Positions 35,514 through 45,066 of a stretch of DNA of 64,000 bases are shown here, in pieces. Made by a program: the position numbers and the translations under genes. Within the stretch, counting starts at the first letter, position 1; the number at the start of each line of letters is the position of its first letter. Source of the DNA: Alcaligenes faecalis (GTDB taxonomy: Bacteria > Pseudomonadota > Gammaproteobacteria > Burkholderiales > Burkholderiaceae_B); the NCBI RefSeq assembly GCF_005311025.1, contig NZ_CP031747.1, forward strand, positions 2,354,954-2,418,953. Direction: 5' to 3'. The notes under the pieces are model-generated. The model was not told the DNA's origin, searched no databases, and saw nothing but the letters and a program-made list of their open reading frames with translations.

Positions 35514-38051
35514 TCACTGCTGATAGGGAACATCCCCTAGTCCGGTGGGCGTGTCCGTGACCAGACGCCGCCAGTTTTGTAGGAAGCGCTGGCGTCGAGT
35601 GGGGTCCAGACCCACCAGCAAGGAAGGGTTCAGGATAAGTGGTTGAACGATTCCAATTGATTGATTTGAAACGAGTTTTGTAAACCAGCTGCCGGTTTCG
35701 ATGGCATTGAGCGGACCTAATCCAGCTGGACCCGCAATGGTTTGCTGTCCGCGGGGCGAGAGCAAATAATCGATAAAAGTGGCGGCCAAATCCGGTCGAC
35801 GAGCCTGTTTGTGAATCAGGGCGCTGCGGGTAAACACCGAGACGTAATCGCTGGGAACGACGATGGCAATGTCCGAACCGGCTTTTTGACGGGCTCGGGC
35901 ATAAGAGCCCAGCACGTTGTAGGCCACATCCAGCGTGCCATTGTCCAGATCGTCCAGAATGGCGCCGGTATTGGCATACAAGCGGGTGCCGACACGCCCC
36001 AGGGCATTGGCCATCCCCCAGAAGGTGGAGGAGGTGCGTTCGTCGTAGAGCGCAAACAGATAGCCCACGCCACTGATCTGGATGTCGTAGGTGCCGACGC
36101 GTCCCATCAAGCTGCCGCTATTGCGCTCCAGCAGTCGGAGCAGGGCCTCGCGGGAGGCGGGTAAATCGGGCGGTAAACGGGACGGGGCGTAGGCGATGAC
36201 AGCCGGTTCCAGTGTGAAGCCGAACACCTCATTGCGCCAGCGTGCCCAGTTGGGCATGGCATTGGTCAGGCTGGACGAGTAGGGGCGAGCGTAGCCATCG
36301 TTAGCCAGCTTCACCTGCAAGTCCGAGGCCGAGCTGATCAGCAAATCCGTGTCAGGCAGGCTGCCTTCAGTGGTATGCCGATACAGGGCCGTGGAGTCCA
36401 TTTCGTGGTAGAGAATGCTGACCTGAGGCTGGATTTGCTGGAAGTCGTGGACCAGCACTTCAAACAGCTCCGTATCGGTAGGACCCGCGATCACCAACAA
36501 AGGCTGATCGTCTGTTTTTTGCTTGGGAGCAAGCGCCGGGTACTCATGACTGCGTATACCCATATCAGGCCGTGCGATTTTGTCCTGGGCATGAGTGGTA
36601 TCGGGGTTTGCAAGCAGGCCCGTCAATGCCAAGGCCAGAATCGCCAGCGTCTGTGGCAGGGTGTTTGCAGGTTTGGGACCTTGGATCAGCGCCGGGATTT
36701 CGATGCGGACCGTCAGCCCTTGCGGCGAGTGATCACGCAAGAGCAGGGTTCCCTGATGCGCTTGCACTACTGTGCGCACGATCGACAGCCCCAAGCCCGA
36801 GCCTGGTCTACCTTGACTGCTGGGGCCGCGCTGAAAGCGCTCCAGCAAGCGGGTTTTGTCCTCGTCGCTGATGCCGGGGCCCAGGTCAGAAACATCAAAT
36901 ACCACCAAGCCACTGGGCCGGGTATAGATGCGTACCGAAATGTGCTCCTCGCTGTAGAGCATGGCGTTGTCGATCACGTTGCGCAGCATTTCTCGCAGTG
37001 AAACGTGGTCGCCCAAGACCTGGGCACGCCGCGCCGAAGGAGTAATGTGGACTTGCAGCCGATGCGCACGGTCCGGGTCCACACGCCCTTGGATTTCCTG
37101 AATCAGTGGGGGCACGTCCAAGGGGCGCATGGTGCTGCGATCCAGACGATGGCTGACCGTGGCATCCATCAGCAATTGGTTCAGCAAATGGGTAGCATGG
37201 GTGGTGTTGTTCAGAATCCGTTGCAGACGCGGGCGTACGGCCTCCGAGCCGGGCTGATCCATGGCTAGCTGGGTTTGCAGGTGCACGGCCGCCAAAGGCG
37301 TGCGAATCTGATGGGCCGCATCGGCGACCAAGTTGTTCAGGGTGCCTACCGCGGTTTGCAGACGCTGCATGAAGGCATTCAGAGTGTCGACCAGGCGGTG
37401 AATCTCCTTGGGTACTGGCGTGTCTATGGGCTGCAGGTTGTCGTGAGAGCGTTCCCTTAGCGCGGTCTCCAATTCCGCCAAGGGGGCGAAGGCACGGCGT
37501 ATTCCCAGACTGGTAATCATCAGTGCCAGCAAAATCAGGCCCGTTAGCGATAAGGTACTGCGGCCCAGCAGCTCGTCGGCCAGCGCCTGCCGGGTTCCCA
37601 AGGTTTCGGCCACGCGTATGGTGATCCAGCCCCGGCCTAGCGAGTGCTCGCCCGTCAGCAAGCGCCCGATCGTGGCGACCCGCACGGGCGTGTCGTGATA
37701 GCTGATCGTGTCATAACGGGGGTCAGAACTGTTGGCGGGTGGGAGAGTCTCTCCCAAGTCCGGGTAGCCGGAAATCAGCCCACTGGTGGAGCGCACACTG
37801 TAAAAAATGTGCTCCTGTTCGGGCAGCATGGCCATGGCCGAGTAGGGCAGTTCCAGGGAGAGCTCGCCTTCATCAATTTGAATGGCGTTGGCAATGGTCA
37901 GGGCGGAGGCTTTCAGAAGCCGGTCATAAGCGGAATCGGCAGCGCGCTGGGCGTATTGGCGTGACGCCAGACCCAGGGCCAAAAGGGCGGCGGCCAATAG
38001 ACACACCGCCAGCGCCAGCACACGCTGCTGGATGGATAGGGCGCGGCGCAT
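35514..38051 (-). CDS. Sensor histidine kinase fused to a periplasmic binding-protein domain
   Basis: An 845-residue hybrid. Residues 1-460 are a TctE-type kinase: TM1 11-30, periplasmic sensor 31-165, TM2 166-184, HAMP-like linker, HisKA with H247 in ADAAHQIRTPLAA, N-box NVIDNAMLY, and ATP lid motifs DLGPGIS and GSGLGLSIV. A third hydrophobic stretch (464-482, ILALALTGLLANP) is followed by an AfuA-like binding domain (about 515-845) paralogous to the transporter's own binding protein. This topology would return the C-terminal domain to the periplasm. It overlaps the response-regulator gene by one base and reads into the transporter operon, whose ligand it presumably senses. Confidence 0.85.
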   Translation of the reverse strand: MRRALSIQQRVLALAVCLLAAALLALGLASRQYAQRAADSAYDRLLKASALTIANAIQIDEGELSLELPYSAMAMLPEQEHIFYSVRSTSGLISGYPDLGETLPPANSSDPRYDTISYHDTPVRVATIGRLLTGEHSLGRGWITIRVAETLGTRQALADELLGRSTLSLTGLILLALMITSLGIRRAFAPLAELETALRERSHDNLQPIDTPVPKEIHRLVDTLNAFMQRLQTAVGTLNNLVADAAHQIRTPLAAVHLQTQLAMDQPGSEAVRPRLQRILNNTTHATHLLNQLLMDATVSHRLDRSTMRPLDVPPLIQEIQGRVDPDRAHRLQVHITPSARRAQVLGDHVSLREMLRNVIDNAMLYSEEHISVRIYTRPSGLVVFDVSDLGPGISDEDKTRLLERFQRGPSSQGRPGSGLGLSIVRTVVQAHQGTLLLRDHSPQGLTVRIEIPALIQGPKPANTLPQTLAILALALTGLLANPDTTHAQDKIARPDMGIRSHEYPALAPKQKTDDQPLLVIAGPTDTELFEVLVHDFQQIQPQVSILYHEMDSTALYRHTTEGSLPDTDLLISSASDLQVKLANDGYARPYSSSLTNAMPNWARWRNEVFGFTLEPAVIAYAPSRLPPDLPASREALLRLLERNSGSLMGRVGTYDIQISGVGYLFALYDERTSSTFWGMANALGRVGTRLYANTGAILDDLDNGTLDVAYNVLGSYARARQKAGSDIAIVVPSDYVSVFTRSALIHKQARRPDLAATFIDYLLSPRGQQTIAGPAGLGPLNAIETGSWFTKLVSNQSIGIVQPLILNPSLLVGLDPTRRQRFLQNWRRLVTDTPTGLGDVPYQQ

Positions 38052-38725
38052 TAGCTGACATCGCCCAGGCTAGCCATGTAGCCGGTGCCACGCACCGTGT
38101 CGATGCGAATGGCAATATCGCTAAGCTTGCGCCGCAGACGGGAGACATGCAGCTCTACGGCATTGGGACTGGAGTCTTCATCAAAGTTGAATAGCTGCAT
38201 CATCAGCCGTTCTTTGGTGACGACTTGCCCGGCACGACTCAGGAGCAATTCCAGCAGGCAGAATTCGCGCTGACCAAACTCCACGGTTTGATCCCGGCTA
38301 TTGATGCGCCGCGCTGCGATATCAATACTGACGTGTCCCAACTGCCAGATTTCTGCTTGCGTGGTAGCGGGGCGACGCATCAGGGCGCGCAGCCGTGCTT
38401 CCAGTTCGCGCAGATCAAAGGGTTTGACCAGATAATCGTCCGCCCCCAGGTCCAGCATGGAAACACGGTCCTCGATTTCTGATCGAGCCGTCATTACCAG
38501 TACGGGCAAGCTGGGCGTTTGCCGACGTAGATGCCGCAAAATACTGAAGCCGTCCTGATCGGGCAGCATGATGTCCAAGAGCAGGACATCCCAATTATCC
38601 ATTTCCAGATAGCGCAGGGCCTGCTCGCCATTCATGACCCACTCCACGCTATGACCGCCCGCGCTGAGCCGGCTGGCGATGGCCTCTCCCAAATCCTCAT
38701 TGTCCTCGACCATGAGTAATCGCAT
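38051..38725 (-). CDS. OmpR-family response regulator (TctD-like)
   Basis: A 224-residue regulator. The receiver has the acidic pair E7-D8, phosphoacceptor D51 in LLLDIMLPDQDGF, and K in YLVKPFDLRE. The C-terminal winged helix carries EFGQREFCLLELLLSRAGQV and the VELHVSRLRRKL recognition region. It is the first gene of the leftward locus and overlaps the kinase gene by one base (TAATG). The likely target is the transporter operon itself. Confidence 0.9.
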   Translation of the reverse strand: MRLLMVEDNEDLGEAIASRLSAGGHSVEWVMNGEQALRYLEMDNWDVLLLDIMLPDQDGFSILRHLRRQTPSLPVLVMTARSEIEDRVSMLDLGADDYLVKPFDLRELEARLRALMRRPATTQAEIWQLGHVSIDIAARRINSRDQTVEFGQREFCLLELLLSRAGQVVTKERLMMQLFNFDEDSSPNAVELHVSRLRRKLSDIAIRIDTVRGTGYMASLGDVS

Positions 38726-38806
38726 ATTGCCTCCATCGGATGGGCTCCTGCATGTTGAGGTGCCTCTTGATTTGATTTTTTATTCTATCCCATGGAGGGC
38801 AGGCAC

Positions 38807-40567
38807 CTAATCGACCCTGAAATGCGCCCCCAGGCTGTGTGGACGAGCCAAGGCAGCCTGGGTCAGCAGCCAGGCGGTGTCCAGTTGCAGGCTTAGACTG
38901 GCTTGTTCTTGGGTGCAGGGGAGTTGGCGGATCTGTTCGCGCCAATCATCAAGGGTGCGCAGGGCGAAGGTCAGGCCCTGGCGATTGCGCAACAGGCCGA
39001 CATGCTCTTGCATCAAGCTGCGCAAGGCGGGCAGGGAGGGTGGATTGTTTGTGGATGGGCTGCGGTTTTTACTGTTGCCGTTGCTATAGCTATTGTTTTT
39101 GCCATAGTGACGTCCTTTGTCGTTGATTATGTTTTCCATTGCATTGGCTGCCGCCGCAGTCATAAGGGAATGTCTTGGGTTTGGGGTCGAGCGCGAACTA
39201 GCGTTCAAACTCAAACCCCAATTCGGGCCGACACTAGCCTGGGAACTGGAACTGGAACTGGAACTGGAACTGGAACTGGAGTTTGGATTGGAGTTCTTGT
39301 ATGAACATGAACGTGACATCGAACTTGTATTTGCAACATCTGTCTCAGGGACCAAAGCTGAACGCTGGTTTCTCTTGCTTCCAGCAATCGCCTCGGCAGC
39401 CGCCCGCCCCATGACGACACACTCCAGCAAGGAGTTGCTGGCCAATCGATTTGCCCCATGCAAACCTGTGCAGGCCACTTCACCCACGGCGTACAAACCA
39501 GCTACCGTCGTGCGGCCTGACAAGTCTGTTTCAATCCCTCCGCAGCTGTAGTGCGCGGCAGGTGCTACCGGCACCCAATCCTGACGTAAATCCAGTCCTC
39601 GCCGCAAACCTTCTTCCAATGCTTTCGGGAAATGCTGCTGCAAAGTGTCCGCACCAAGATGGCGTACATCCAGCCAGACATGGCTGCTACCTTCTTGCCG
39701 CATCTGTGCGGCAATAGCACGCGACACAATATCGCGTGGAGCCAGCTCCGCTCTGGCGTCGTAATCCGGCATGAAGCGGCGACCTTGCTTGTCCAGCAGA
39801 TGTCCACCCTCACCACGCAAGGCTTCGGTTAGCAAGAAGGTGGGACCCTCGGCATGCAAGCAGGTCGGATGAAACTGCACAAACTCCAGATCGCGTATCG
39901 CCGCACCAGCGCGCCAGGCCAGGGCAATGCCTTCTCCCAAGGCGCTATCGGGATTGGTGCTGTGCGCGTACAGGCTACCTAGCCCACCAGTTGCCAACAC
40001 GACATGATCCGCCAACATAGTTTCGTAGCGACGAGTGTGCTTGTCGTAGATATCCACGCCAGCCACCGCGCCTTGCTTATTGCGGCGCAGGTCTAATGCC
40101 AGGCAGTCTGTACGCTGCTGGATATGAGAGGCTTGAGTCAATTGGGGCAGGAGAGCCTGCATGATGGCGTAACCACTGGCATCGGCCGCGTGTACGATGC
40201 GTCGCTGGCTGTGCCCACCCTCGCGAGTCAGGTGCAATTGGCCATCTTCCGTTCTGTCCAGAGGAACCCGCTTTTTCAGTAGCCAATGCACCGCTTCTGG
40301 CGCTGCTTGCAAAATCCCGCGCACCGCTTCTTTATCCGAGTGCCGAGCACCCGCTTCCAGCGTGTCTTCAATGTGTTGTTCCAGACTGTCCTGGGCACTG
40401 AGTACGGCGGCCAGACCTCCCAAGGCCATCGGGCTGGCCCCACAGGGAGCGGGGGCGCTGCTGAGCAGAGTCACTTTCATGGTGGAGGGCAAGGATAGAG
40501 CCAGACTGGTGCCAGCCAGCCCCGCACCGATGATTAACACCTCCGTCTGTGTCGAGCCTGATTGCAT
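38807..40567 (-). CDS. nadB: L-aspartate oxidase with an inserted poly-serine linker
   Basis: This FAD enzyme oxidises L-aspartate to iminoaspartate for NAD synthesis. It has VLIIGAGLAGTSLALSLPST at the start, the FHPTCLHAEGPTFLLTEALR active-site block, HYSCGGIETDLSGRT and HGANRLASNSLLE. At 586 residues it is about 50 longer than usual. A low-complexity linker (about 397-511) with thirteen serines in a row and an Asn/Ser/Gly stretch separates the flavin part from the C-terminal helical domain, where relatives have a short junction. The start is ATG 40567, overlapping the nadA stop (TGATG). Confidence 0.9.
   Translation of the reverse strand: MQSGSTQTEVLIIGAGLAGTSLALSLPSTMKVTLLSSAPAPCGASPMALGGLAAVLSAQDSLEQHIEDTLEAGARHSDKEAVRGILQAAPEAVHWLLKKRVPLDRTEDGQLHLTREGGHSQRRIVHAADASGYAIMQALLPQLTQASHIQQRTDCLALDLRRNKQGAVAGVDIYDKHTRRYETMLADHVVLATGGLGSLYAHSTNPDSALGEGIALAWRAGAAIRDLEFVQFHPTCLHAEGPTFLLTEALRGEGGHLLDKQGRRFMPDYDARAELAPRDIVSRAIAAQMRQEGSSHVWLDVRHLGADTLQQHFPKALEEGLRRGLDLRQDWVPVAPAAHYSCGGIETDLSGRTTVAGLYAVGEVACTGLHGANRLASNSLLECVVMGRAAAEAIAGSKRNQRSALVPETDVANTSSMSRSCSYKNSNPNSSSSSSSSSSSSSQASVGPNWGLSLNASSRSTPNPRHSLMTAAAANAMENIINDKGRHYGKNNSYSNGNSKNRSPSTNNPPSLPALRSLMQEHVGLLRNRQGLTFALRTLDDWREQIRQLPCTQEQASLSLQLDTAWLLTQAALARPHSLGAHFRVD
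39242..39277. repeat. Hexanucleotide microsatellite inside nadB
   Basis: Six perfect copies of GGAACT, flanked by diverged copies to about 39295. Read on the minus strand each unit encodes Ser-Ser. Copy-number change would alter the linker length by two residues per unit without breaking the frame. Confidence 0.9.
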
Positions 40568-41700
40568 CAAGCAGCTCCTACATGCTGGAACTGCTGACTG
40601 TGCTCGGCCAGGTCAGCACTAACGCGCAAATTGTTCTGCTGAGCGGCAGCAAAATCCATCATGCGTTGCAAAGAACGTCGGGCGCCTTCACGCAGGTCAG
40701 GATCTACTTGAATGCCAGGGCCTGGTTGACTTAATCGTTGATGCAGTGCTTCCAGACTGTTCAAGGCCATCCAGGGGCAAAAGGCGCAGCTTTTGCAGGT
40801 AGCACTTTCGCCCGCGGTAGGGGCGGCCAAAAAGGTTTTGCTCGGCGCTTGCTGGCGCATGGCATGCAAAATTCCTTGATCGGTAGCGACGATAAAGGTG
40901 TCGGCAGAACGATTGATGGCAGCGCGCAGTAGCTGCGTTGTCGAACCAACCACATCTGCCAGCGCAACAACAGAAGCGGGTGATTCAGGATGCACCAGCA
41001 CCTGGGCATCGGGGTGCTCGCTCATCAAGGCTTTCAAGCCATCGGCCTTGAATTCGTCATGGACCAGACAGGAGCCTTGCCAAAGCAGCATGTCTGCGCC
41101 GGTTTGCTTTTGGATATAAGAGCCCAAATGACGATCCGGTGCCCACAGAATTTTTTTCCCTTGGGCATGTAAATGCCGCACGATGTCCAGGGCGATGGAG
41201 GACGTCACCACCCAATCCGCCTGGGCTTTGACAGCCGCGCTGGTATTGGCATACACCACCACCTCCCGATCCGGATGCGCAGCACAGAATTGCTTGAAAT
41301 CCTCGGGGGCGCAACCTAGATCCAGAGAACACGTCGCCTCGTCATGTACGGCCAGTACGCGCTTTTCAGGGCTCAGAATTTTGGCGGATTCAGCCATAAA
41401 GCCCACGCCAGCTACCAAGACCGTGCTGGCCTCATGTTCCTGCCCAAAGCGCGCCATTTCTAAGGAGTCGCCCACGCAGCCACCGGTTTCCAAGGCCAGG
41501 TCTTGAATATCCGGGTCTGTGTAGTAGTGGGCCACCAGTACGGCGTCTTGCTCTTTCAACTGCTTGGCCAGAGCTTGCTTCAAAGCGGCCTTATCGCTTT
41601 GCAGATTGAGTTTGGAAGGAACTTCATGCCAGGTAATCTGACGGCTCAAAGTGTCCTTGGCGTCGGGCTGACAGACATCCACGGGGAAATGCTGAATCAT
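40567..41700 (-). CDS. nadA: Quinolinate synthase
   Basis: This [4Fe-4S] enzyme condenses iminoaspartate with dihydroxyacetone phosphate to quinolinate. Family blocks are [53 protein letters not shown], and the C-terminal [12 protein letters not shown] prefer ATG 41700, because AAGG lies six bases upstream; ATG 41706 in the same frame directly follows AAGG. nadB overlaps its stop, so iminoaspartate is made and used by a co-translated pair. nadC is not in the window. Two matching palindromes lie in its promoter region. Confidence 0.93.
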   Translation of the reverse strand: MIQHFPVDVCQPDAKDTLSRQITWHEVPSKLNLQSDKAALKQALAKQLKEQDAVLVAHYYTDPDIQDLALETGGCVGDSLEMARFGQEHEASTVLVAGVGFMAESAKILSPEKRVLAVHDEATCSLDLGCAPEDFKQFCAAHPDREVVVYANTSAAVKAQADWVVTSSIALDIVRHLHAQGKKILWAPDRHLGSYIQKQTGADMLLWQGSCLVHDEFKADGLKALMSEHPDAQVLVHPESPASVVALADVVGSTTQLLRAAINRSADTFIVATDQGILHAMRQQAPSKTFLAAPTAGESATCKSCAFCPWMALNSLEALHQRLSQPGPGIQVDPDLREGARRSLQRMMDFAAAQQNNLRVSADLAEHSQQFQHVGAA

Positions 41701-41711
41701 GTTCATCCTTG

Positions 41712-41728
41712 ATGCTCATTTTGAGCAT
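41712..41728. promoter_or_regulatory. nadA operator, proximal copy
   Basis: ATGCTCA-TTT-TGAGCAT, a perfect seven-base dyad directly upstream of nadA, followed by AAATA. It is the type of site expected for a NAD-biosynthesis repressor such as NadQ; that identity is inference. Confidence 0.65.
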
Positions 41729-41790
41729 AAATAGAATAAAAAAATGGGGAATATGAATTTCTGATTCGAAAGAAGCGCGTCTCTATTGTT

Positions 41791-41807
41791 ATGCTTTTTT
41801 TGAGCAT
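41791..41807. promoter_or_regulatory. nadA operator, distal copy
   Basis: ATGCTTT-TTT-TGAGCAT, with the same right half and flank (TTTTGAGCATAAATA) as the proximal site and 79 bases from it. Confidence 0.6.
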
Positions 41808-41868
41808 AAATAAAAAAACAGCACACTGCAAGCACAAGAGCAGGGTAGGGAAAGAAAAAAGAGGGGTG

Positions 41869-41900
41869 CCCCGCCTTGGACGCCTGGGCCCAAGGCGGGG
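41869..41900 (-). terminator. Terminator of the aldo/keto reductase gene
   Basis: Perfect eleven-base arms (41869-41879, 41890-41900). On the minus strand a T-rich tract (CTCTTTTTTC) follows some nine bases later. Confidence 0.6.
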
Positions 41901-41910
41901 TGAAAGCCAG

Positions 41911-42957
41911 TTAAGGCGCTGGGTTCGGAGTGTGGTGATGAATAGCGTTGATCTTGGCAACTAACTCATCACTTAATTGAACATCTGCACTGGCGATGTT
42001 CTCGCGCAGTTGTTCCAGCGTAGTCGCACCGATCAGGTTGCTGCTGGTAAAGGCTTGCTGGTTCACCCAGGCCAAGGCCAATTGGGTAGGCGTCAAACCG
42101 TATTCGCGAGCCAGTTCGTTGTAGGCCAACGCGGCCTCACGAGCGCGGGGAGCATCGTAGCGCGTGAAACGGTCGTACAGCGTCAACCGTCCTTTCTCGG
42201 GACGAGCTCCGTTGTCATATTTGCCCGTCAACACACCCATCGCCAAAGGTGAATAGGCCAGCAGACCCAGGCCTTCATAACGGCAGAATTCGGACAGCCC
42301 TTCTTCAAACACGCGGTTCAGCAGGTTGTAGGGGTTCTGGATCGTGGCAATCAAAGGCAGAGAGCGGGAGCGCGACAGCTCCAGAAATCGCGAAACACCC
42401 CAAGGCGTTTCATTGGAGACACCTATGTGACGTATCTTGCCTTGACGCACAAAGTCATCCAGTACCGACAAGGTTTCCTCGATGGGGATAGTGTCTTCTT
42501 CTTTCCACGGGTAGCTGCGCTGCCCAAATGTCACCGTGCTGCGATCTGGCCAGTGCAGCTGATACAGGTCCAGATAGTCCGTTTGCAGTCGACGCAGGCT
42601 GTCATGCAGGGCTTGTTCCAGATTCTTGCGATCCAGGCTGGTACCGCCATTGCGGATATGACCAGGGCGTTTGGGGTCACGTTGGGGGCCAGCAATTTTG
42701 CTGGCCAGAACAATGTCCTTGCGGCGGCCGGTTTTAGCCAGCCAGGTGCCGATATATTGCTCGGTCAAACCTTGCGTAGCCGCCATAGGGGGCACAGGGT
42801 ACATCTCGGCGGTATCCACCAGATTCACACCCAGTTCCAAAGCAAGGTCCAGTTGAGCGTGCGCATCGGCCTCGCTGTTCTGTTCCCCGTATGTCATGGT
42901 GCCCAAGCCAATCAGGCTGACATCCAGGTCTGTATTGCCCAGCTTGCGGTATTTCAT
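41911..42957 (-). CDS. tas: Aldo/keto reductase, Tas-like
   Basis: A 348-residue NADP(H)-dependent TIM-barrel oxidoreductase. The N-terminus MKYRKLGNTDLDVSLIGLGT, the catalytic-tetrad sequences (VDTAEMYPVPP with D and Y, ASKIAGP with K, QLHWPDRS with H) and the length match E. coli Tas as I remember it. The natural substrate is unclear. It appears monocistronic, with a GC-rich terminator after it. The symbol is by similarity only. Confidence 0.82.
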   Translation of the reverse strand: MKYRKLGNTDLDVSLIGLGTMTYGEQNSEADAHAQLDLALELGVNLVDTAEMYPVPPMAATQGLTEQYIGTWLAKTGRRKDIVLASKIAGPQRDPKRPGHIRNGGTSLDRKNLEQALHDSLRRLQTDYLDLYQLHWPDRSTVTFGQRSYPWKEEDTIPIEETLSVLDDFVRQGKIRHIGVSNETPWGVSRFLELSRSRSLPLIATIQNPYNLLNRVFEEGLSEFCRYEGLGLLAYSPLAMGVLTGKYDNGARPEKGRLTLYDRFTRYDAPRAREAALAYNELAREYGLTPTQLALAWVNQQAFTSSNLIGATTLEQLRENIASADVQLSDELVAKINAIHHHTPNPAP

Positions 42958-43039
42958 TTGCTTCGACTCCCGAAAGCGCAGGGCCGGGCGGCCCTACAAA
43001 CCGTGCATGGTAGCGTATTTAGTCAGCCTGCCGGGCAGC

Positions 43040-44776
43040 TTATTTTGTAGCTGTGTACACCAGACGACCTTGGAAAATAGTCATCAACACCTTGGTGTCG
43101 CTAATTTCGCTAGGCTCAATCTTGAATAAGTCCCGATCCAGCACAATCAGATCAGCAGATTTCCCAGCTTCCAAGGACCCTGTTTCTGTTTCGCGGCCCA
43201 AAGCCTTGGCACCGTTTTGCGTAAAAATCTGCAGTATTTCGGTCAGATTCAAGGCTTGTTCAGCGCCCAGTTGTTCACCCTGCCGCTGCCCGAAGGGATT
43301 GGCGCGTGTCATCAGAGCTTCAATCGCGGGCCAAGGGTTGTTGTCCTTCACACCAGAGGGCCAGTCTGAACCGGCAATAATGGTGGCGTCATGATCCAAC
43401 AACATACGGGCCTGGAACATGTTCCTGCTGCGCTTACCCACTACCGAGCTGATGGCGTCAGTCAAACCGGAGGGATACCAGATATAGGGAGAAAAGTCGG
43501 CGGCTACATTCAGAGCCTTGAAGCGCGGTTTGTCCTGATCGTCCACAAACTCCGAGTGCGCGAGCTCGTGCATCAAACCTTGAGGACCATTAGCGTTGCG
43601 TGCTTTTTCAATAGCGTTCAACGCCACGCGAATAGCCCGATCACCTGCGGTATGCATCTTCAAACCATAACCGGCTGCATCCAGGTGAGAGACGACGCGA
43701 TCCAGTTCATTTTCAGGAACGACCAATGCCCCCAAGGACAAAGGATCATCCTGGTGAGTGTCCGCGTAGGGCTCCAGCATGGCGGCTGTATGTGCCGCGG
43801 TAGGAACCCCGTCGGTATAGATCTTGACGTAGTTGGTCTTCAGATCAGGGAGGGCATACTGCTTGCTGATGCGGTCAATTTCAGCAAAATCAAAAACATG
43901 CTTGCTGTCCTTGCCAGAGATACGGATAGCGGTGGCGATATGGGCATTCAAACCCTCTTGCTTGGCCAGGTTGTAATACGAGCGCACAACAGCCTCGCTG
44001 GCATCGGCATCCTTTAAACCCGTAATCCCGAATTGGTTGGACTCCTAGATGGCATACCGCGCTGCTTTCAGGTATTGATCCTCTGTCCAGTCCGGTACAA
44101 AAGAGCGGATATAGCTATTGGCCTCGACTAAAACCCCATTGGGTTCGCGGCTATCAAGCTCGTGCTTGACGGTCATGCCGCTAGGAGGCGTAAAGTTGGC
44201 ATCAATCTGCAAGAGGCCCAACGCCTTGGAGTTGACCCAGGCGTTGTGACCCGTATCGTCGGTCAACACAATAGCCTTGTTGCCAGAGACGGCATCCAGC
44301 CATGCGCGCGGCGAAGCAATTTTGTGAGTCTTGAAGAAATCACTGTCCCATTGGCCTCCCTGAATCCACAGCGTTTCGCTACGCGCCACGCAGGCTTTCA
44401 AGGTGTTTGCCAATACATCCGGCGTTACCGTGAAAGGGAAGTTGCACTGGAACAGATGCTTCAAGCCACCCCATACAGGGTGGGAGTGTGCTTCATTGAT
44501 ACTTGGCATAGCCATTTTCCCGCCAAGATCAATCAGCTGAGTCTTGTCTCCACGTCTGGATTGCAGTTGCTCTGTACTGCCCACGGCTTCAATTTTTCCA
44601 TCACGTATCGCAATGGCTTCAACCCAAGCCTGTTCCGGGTTCTGCGTATAAATACGCCCATTCACGATTAGCAGGTCGGCGGCAGGTGAGGCCGCCAATG
44701 TTACTGGGCTGAGGGTACTGATCCCAGCCAGGCATGCCAATGAGGCAACTGCTAAACGTGAACGACTAAAACGCAT
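43040..44776 (-). pseudogene. Periplasmic amidohydrolase (YtcJ-like) interrupted by an amber codon
   Basis: A signal-peptide-bearing amidohydrolase of the metal-dependent type. The first part (44776-44045) has a signal peptide ending near LAASPAA, VNGRIYTQN and the NEAHSHPVWGG metal motif. A TAG at 44047-44045 then stops translation. The same frame continues without shift (ESNQFGITGLKDAD) to 43040 with all remaining motifs, including ADFSPYIWYPSG, AGSDWPSG and the end LIVLDRDLFKI. Joined, it would be 578 residues with one stop, normal for the family apart from that codon. A point nonsense mutation is the simplest reading. The intact start ATG 44776 is preceded by GGAG. Confidence 0.82.
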
Positions 44777-45011
44777 GTCTCTTTGCTCCAGTATTGTTAT
44801 GACGATGTTTGAGGTGTTGGATAAAGCTTGCTTGTGTTTTTGAGAGTTCAAAAAAGCGATAGCCAACACCTCAAGGCTACAGCTCTGGAGCAGGGGGTTC
44901 TATAGGTAAAAACACAATGAGAGATCTACGAATATGCCCAAAGTTATTCAAGCAATAAAATATCTCTGAACGTGTGAAAGAAGCTTTATGTGTCAATTGG
45001 TAGCCAACAAA

Positions 45012-45042
45012 AAAGCCTTCACGCATCAGCAGTGAAGGCTTT
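45012..45042 (-). terminator. Terminator of the YkgJ gene
   Basis: Perfect eleven-base arms (45012-45022, 45032-45042), nine-base loop, T-run on the minus strand (A-tract 45009-45014). Confidence 0.82.
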
Positions 45043-45066
45043 CCAAGAGAGGCTCAGCTACGGGTG

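Noticed and set aside
35514-38051. Two separate genes (kinase and binding protein) misread as one
   Set aside because: The frame is continuous with no internal stop and the linker has a plausible membrane segment; kept as a fusion, with the check listed.
39242-39277. Phase-variable on/off switch in nadB
   Set aside because: The unit is six bases, so changes in copy number keep the frame.
44045-44047. Programmed recoding (selenocysteine or pyrrolysine) in the amidohydrolase
   Set aside because: The codon is TAG, not TGA, and pyrrolysine is not expected in this lineage; family members have no special residue here.
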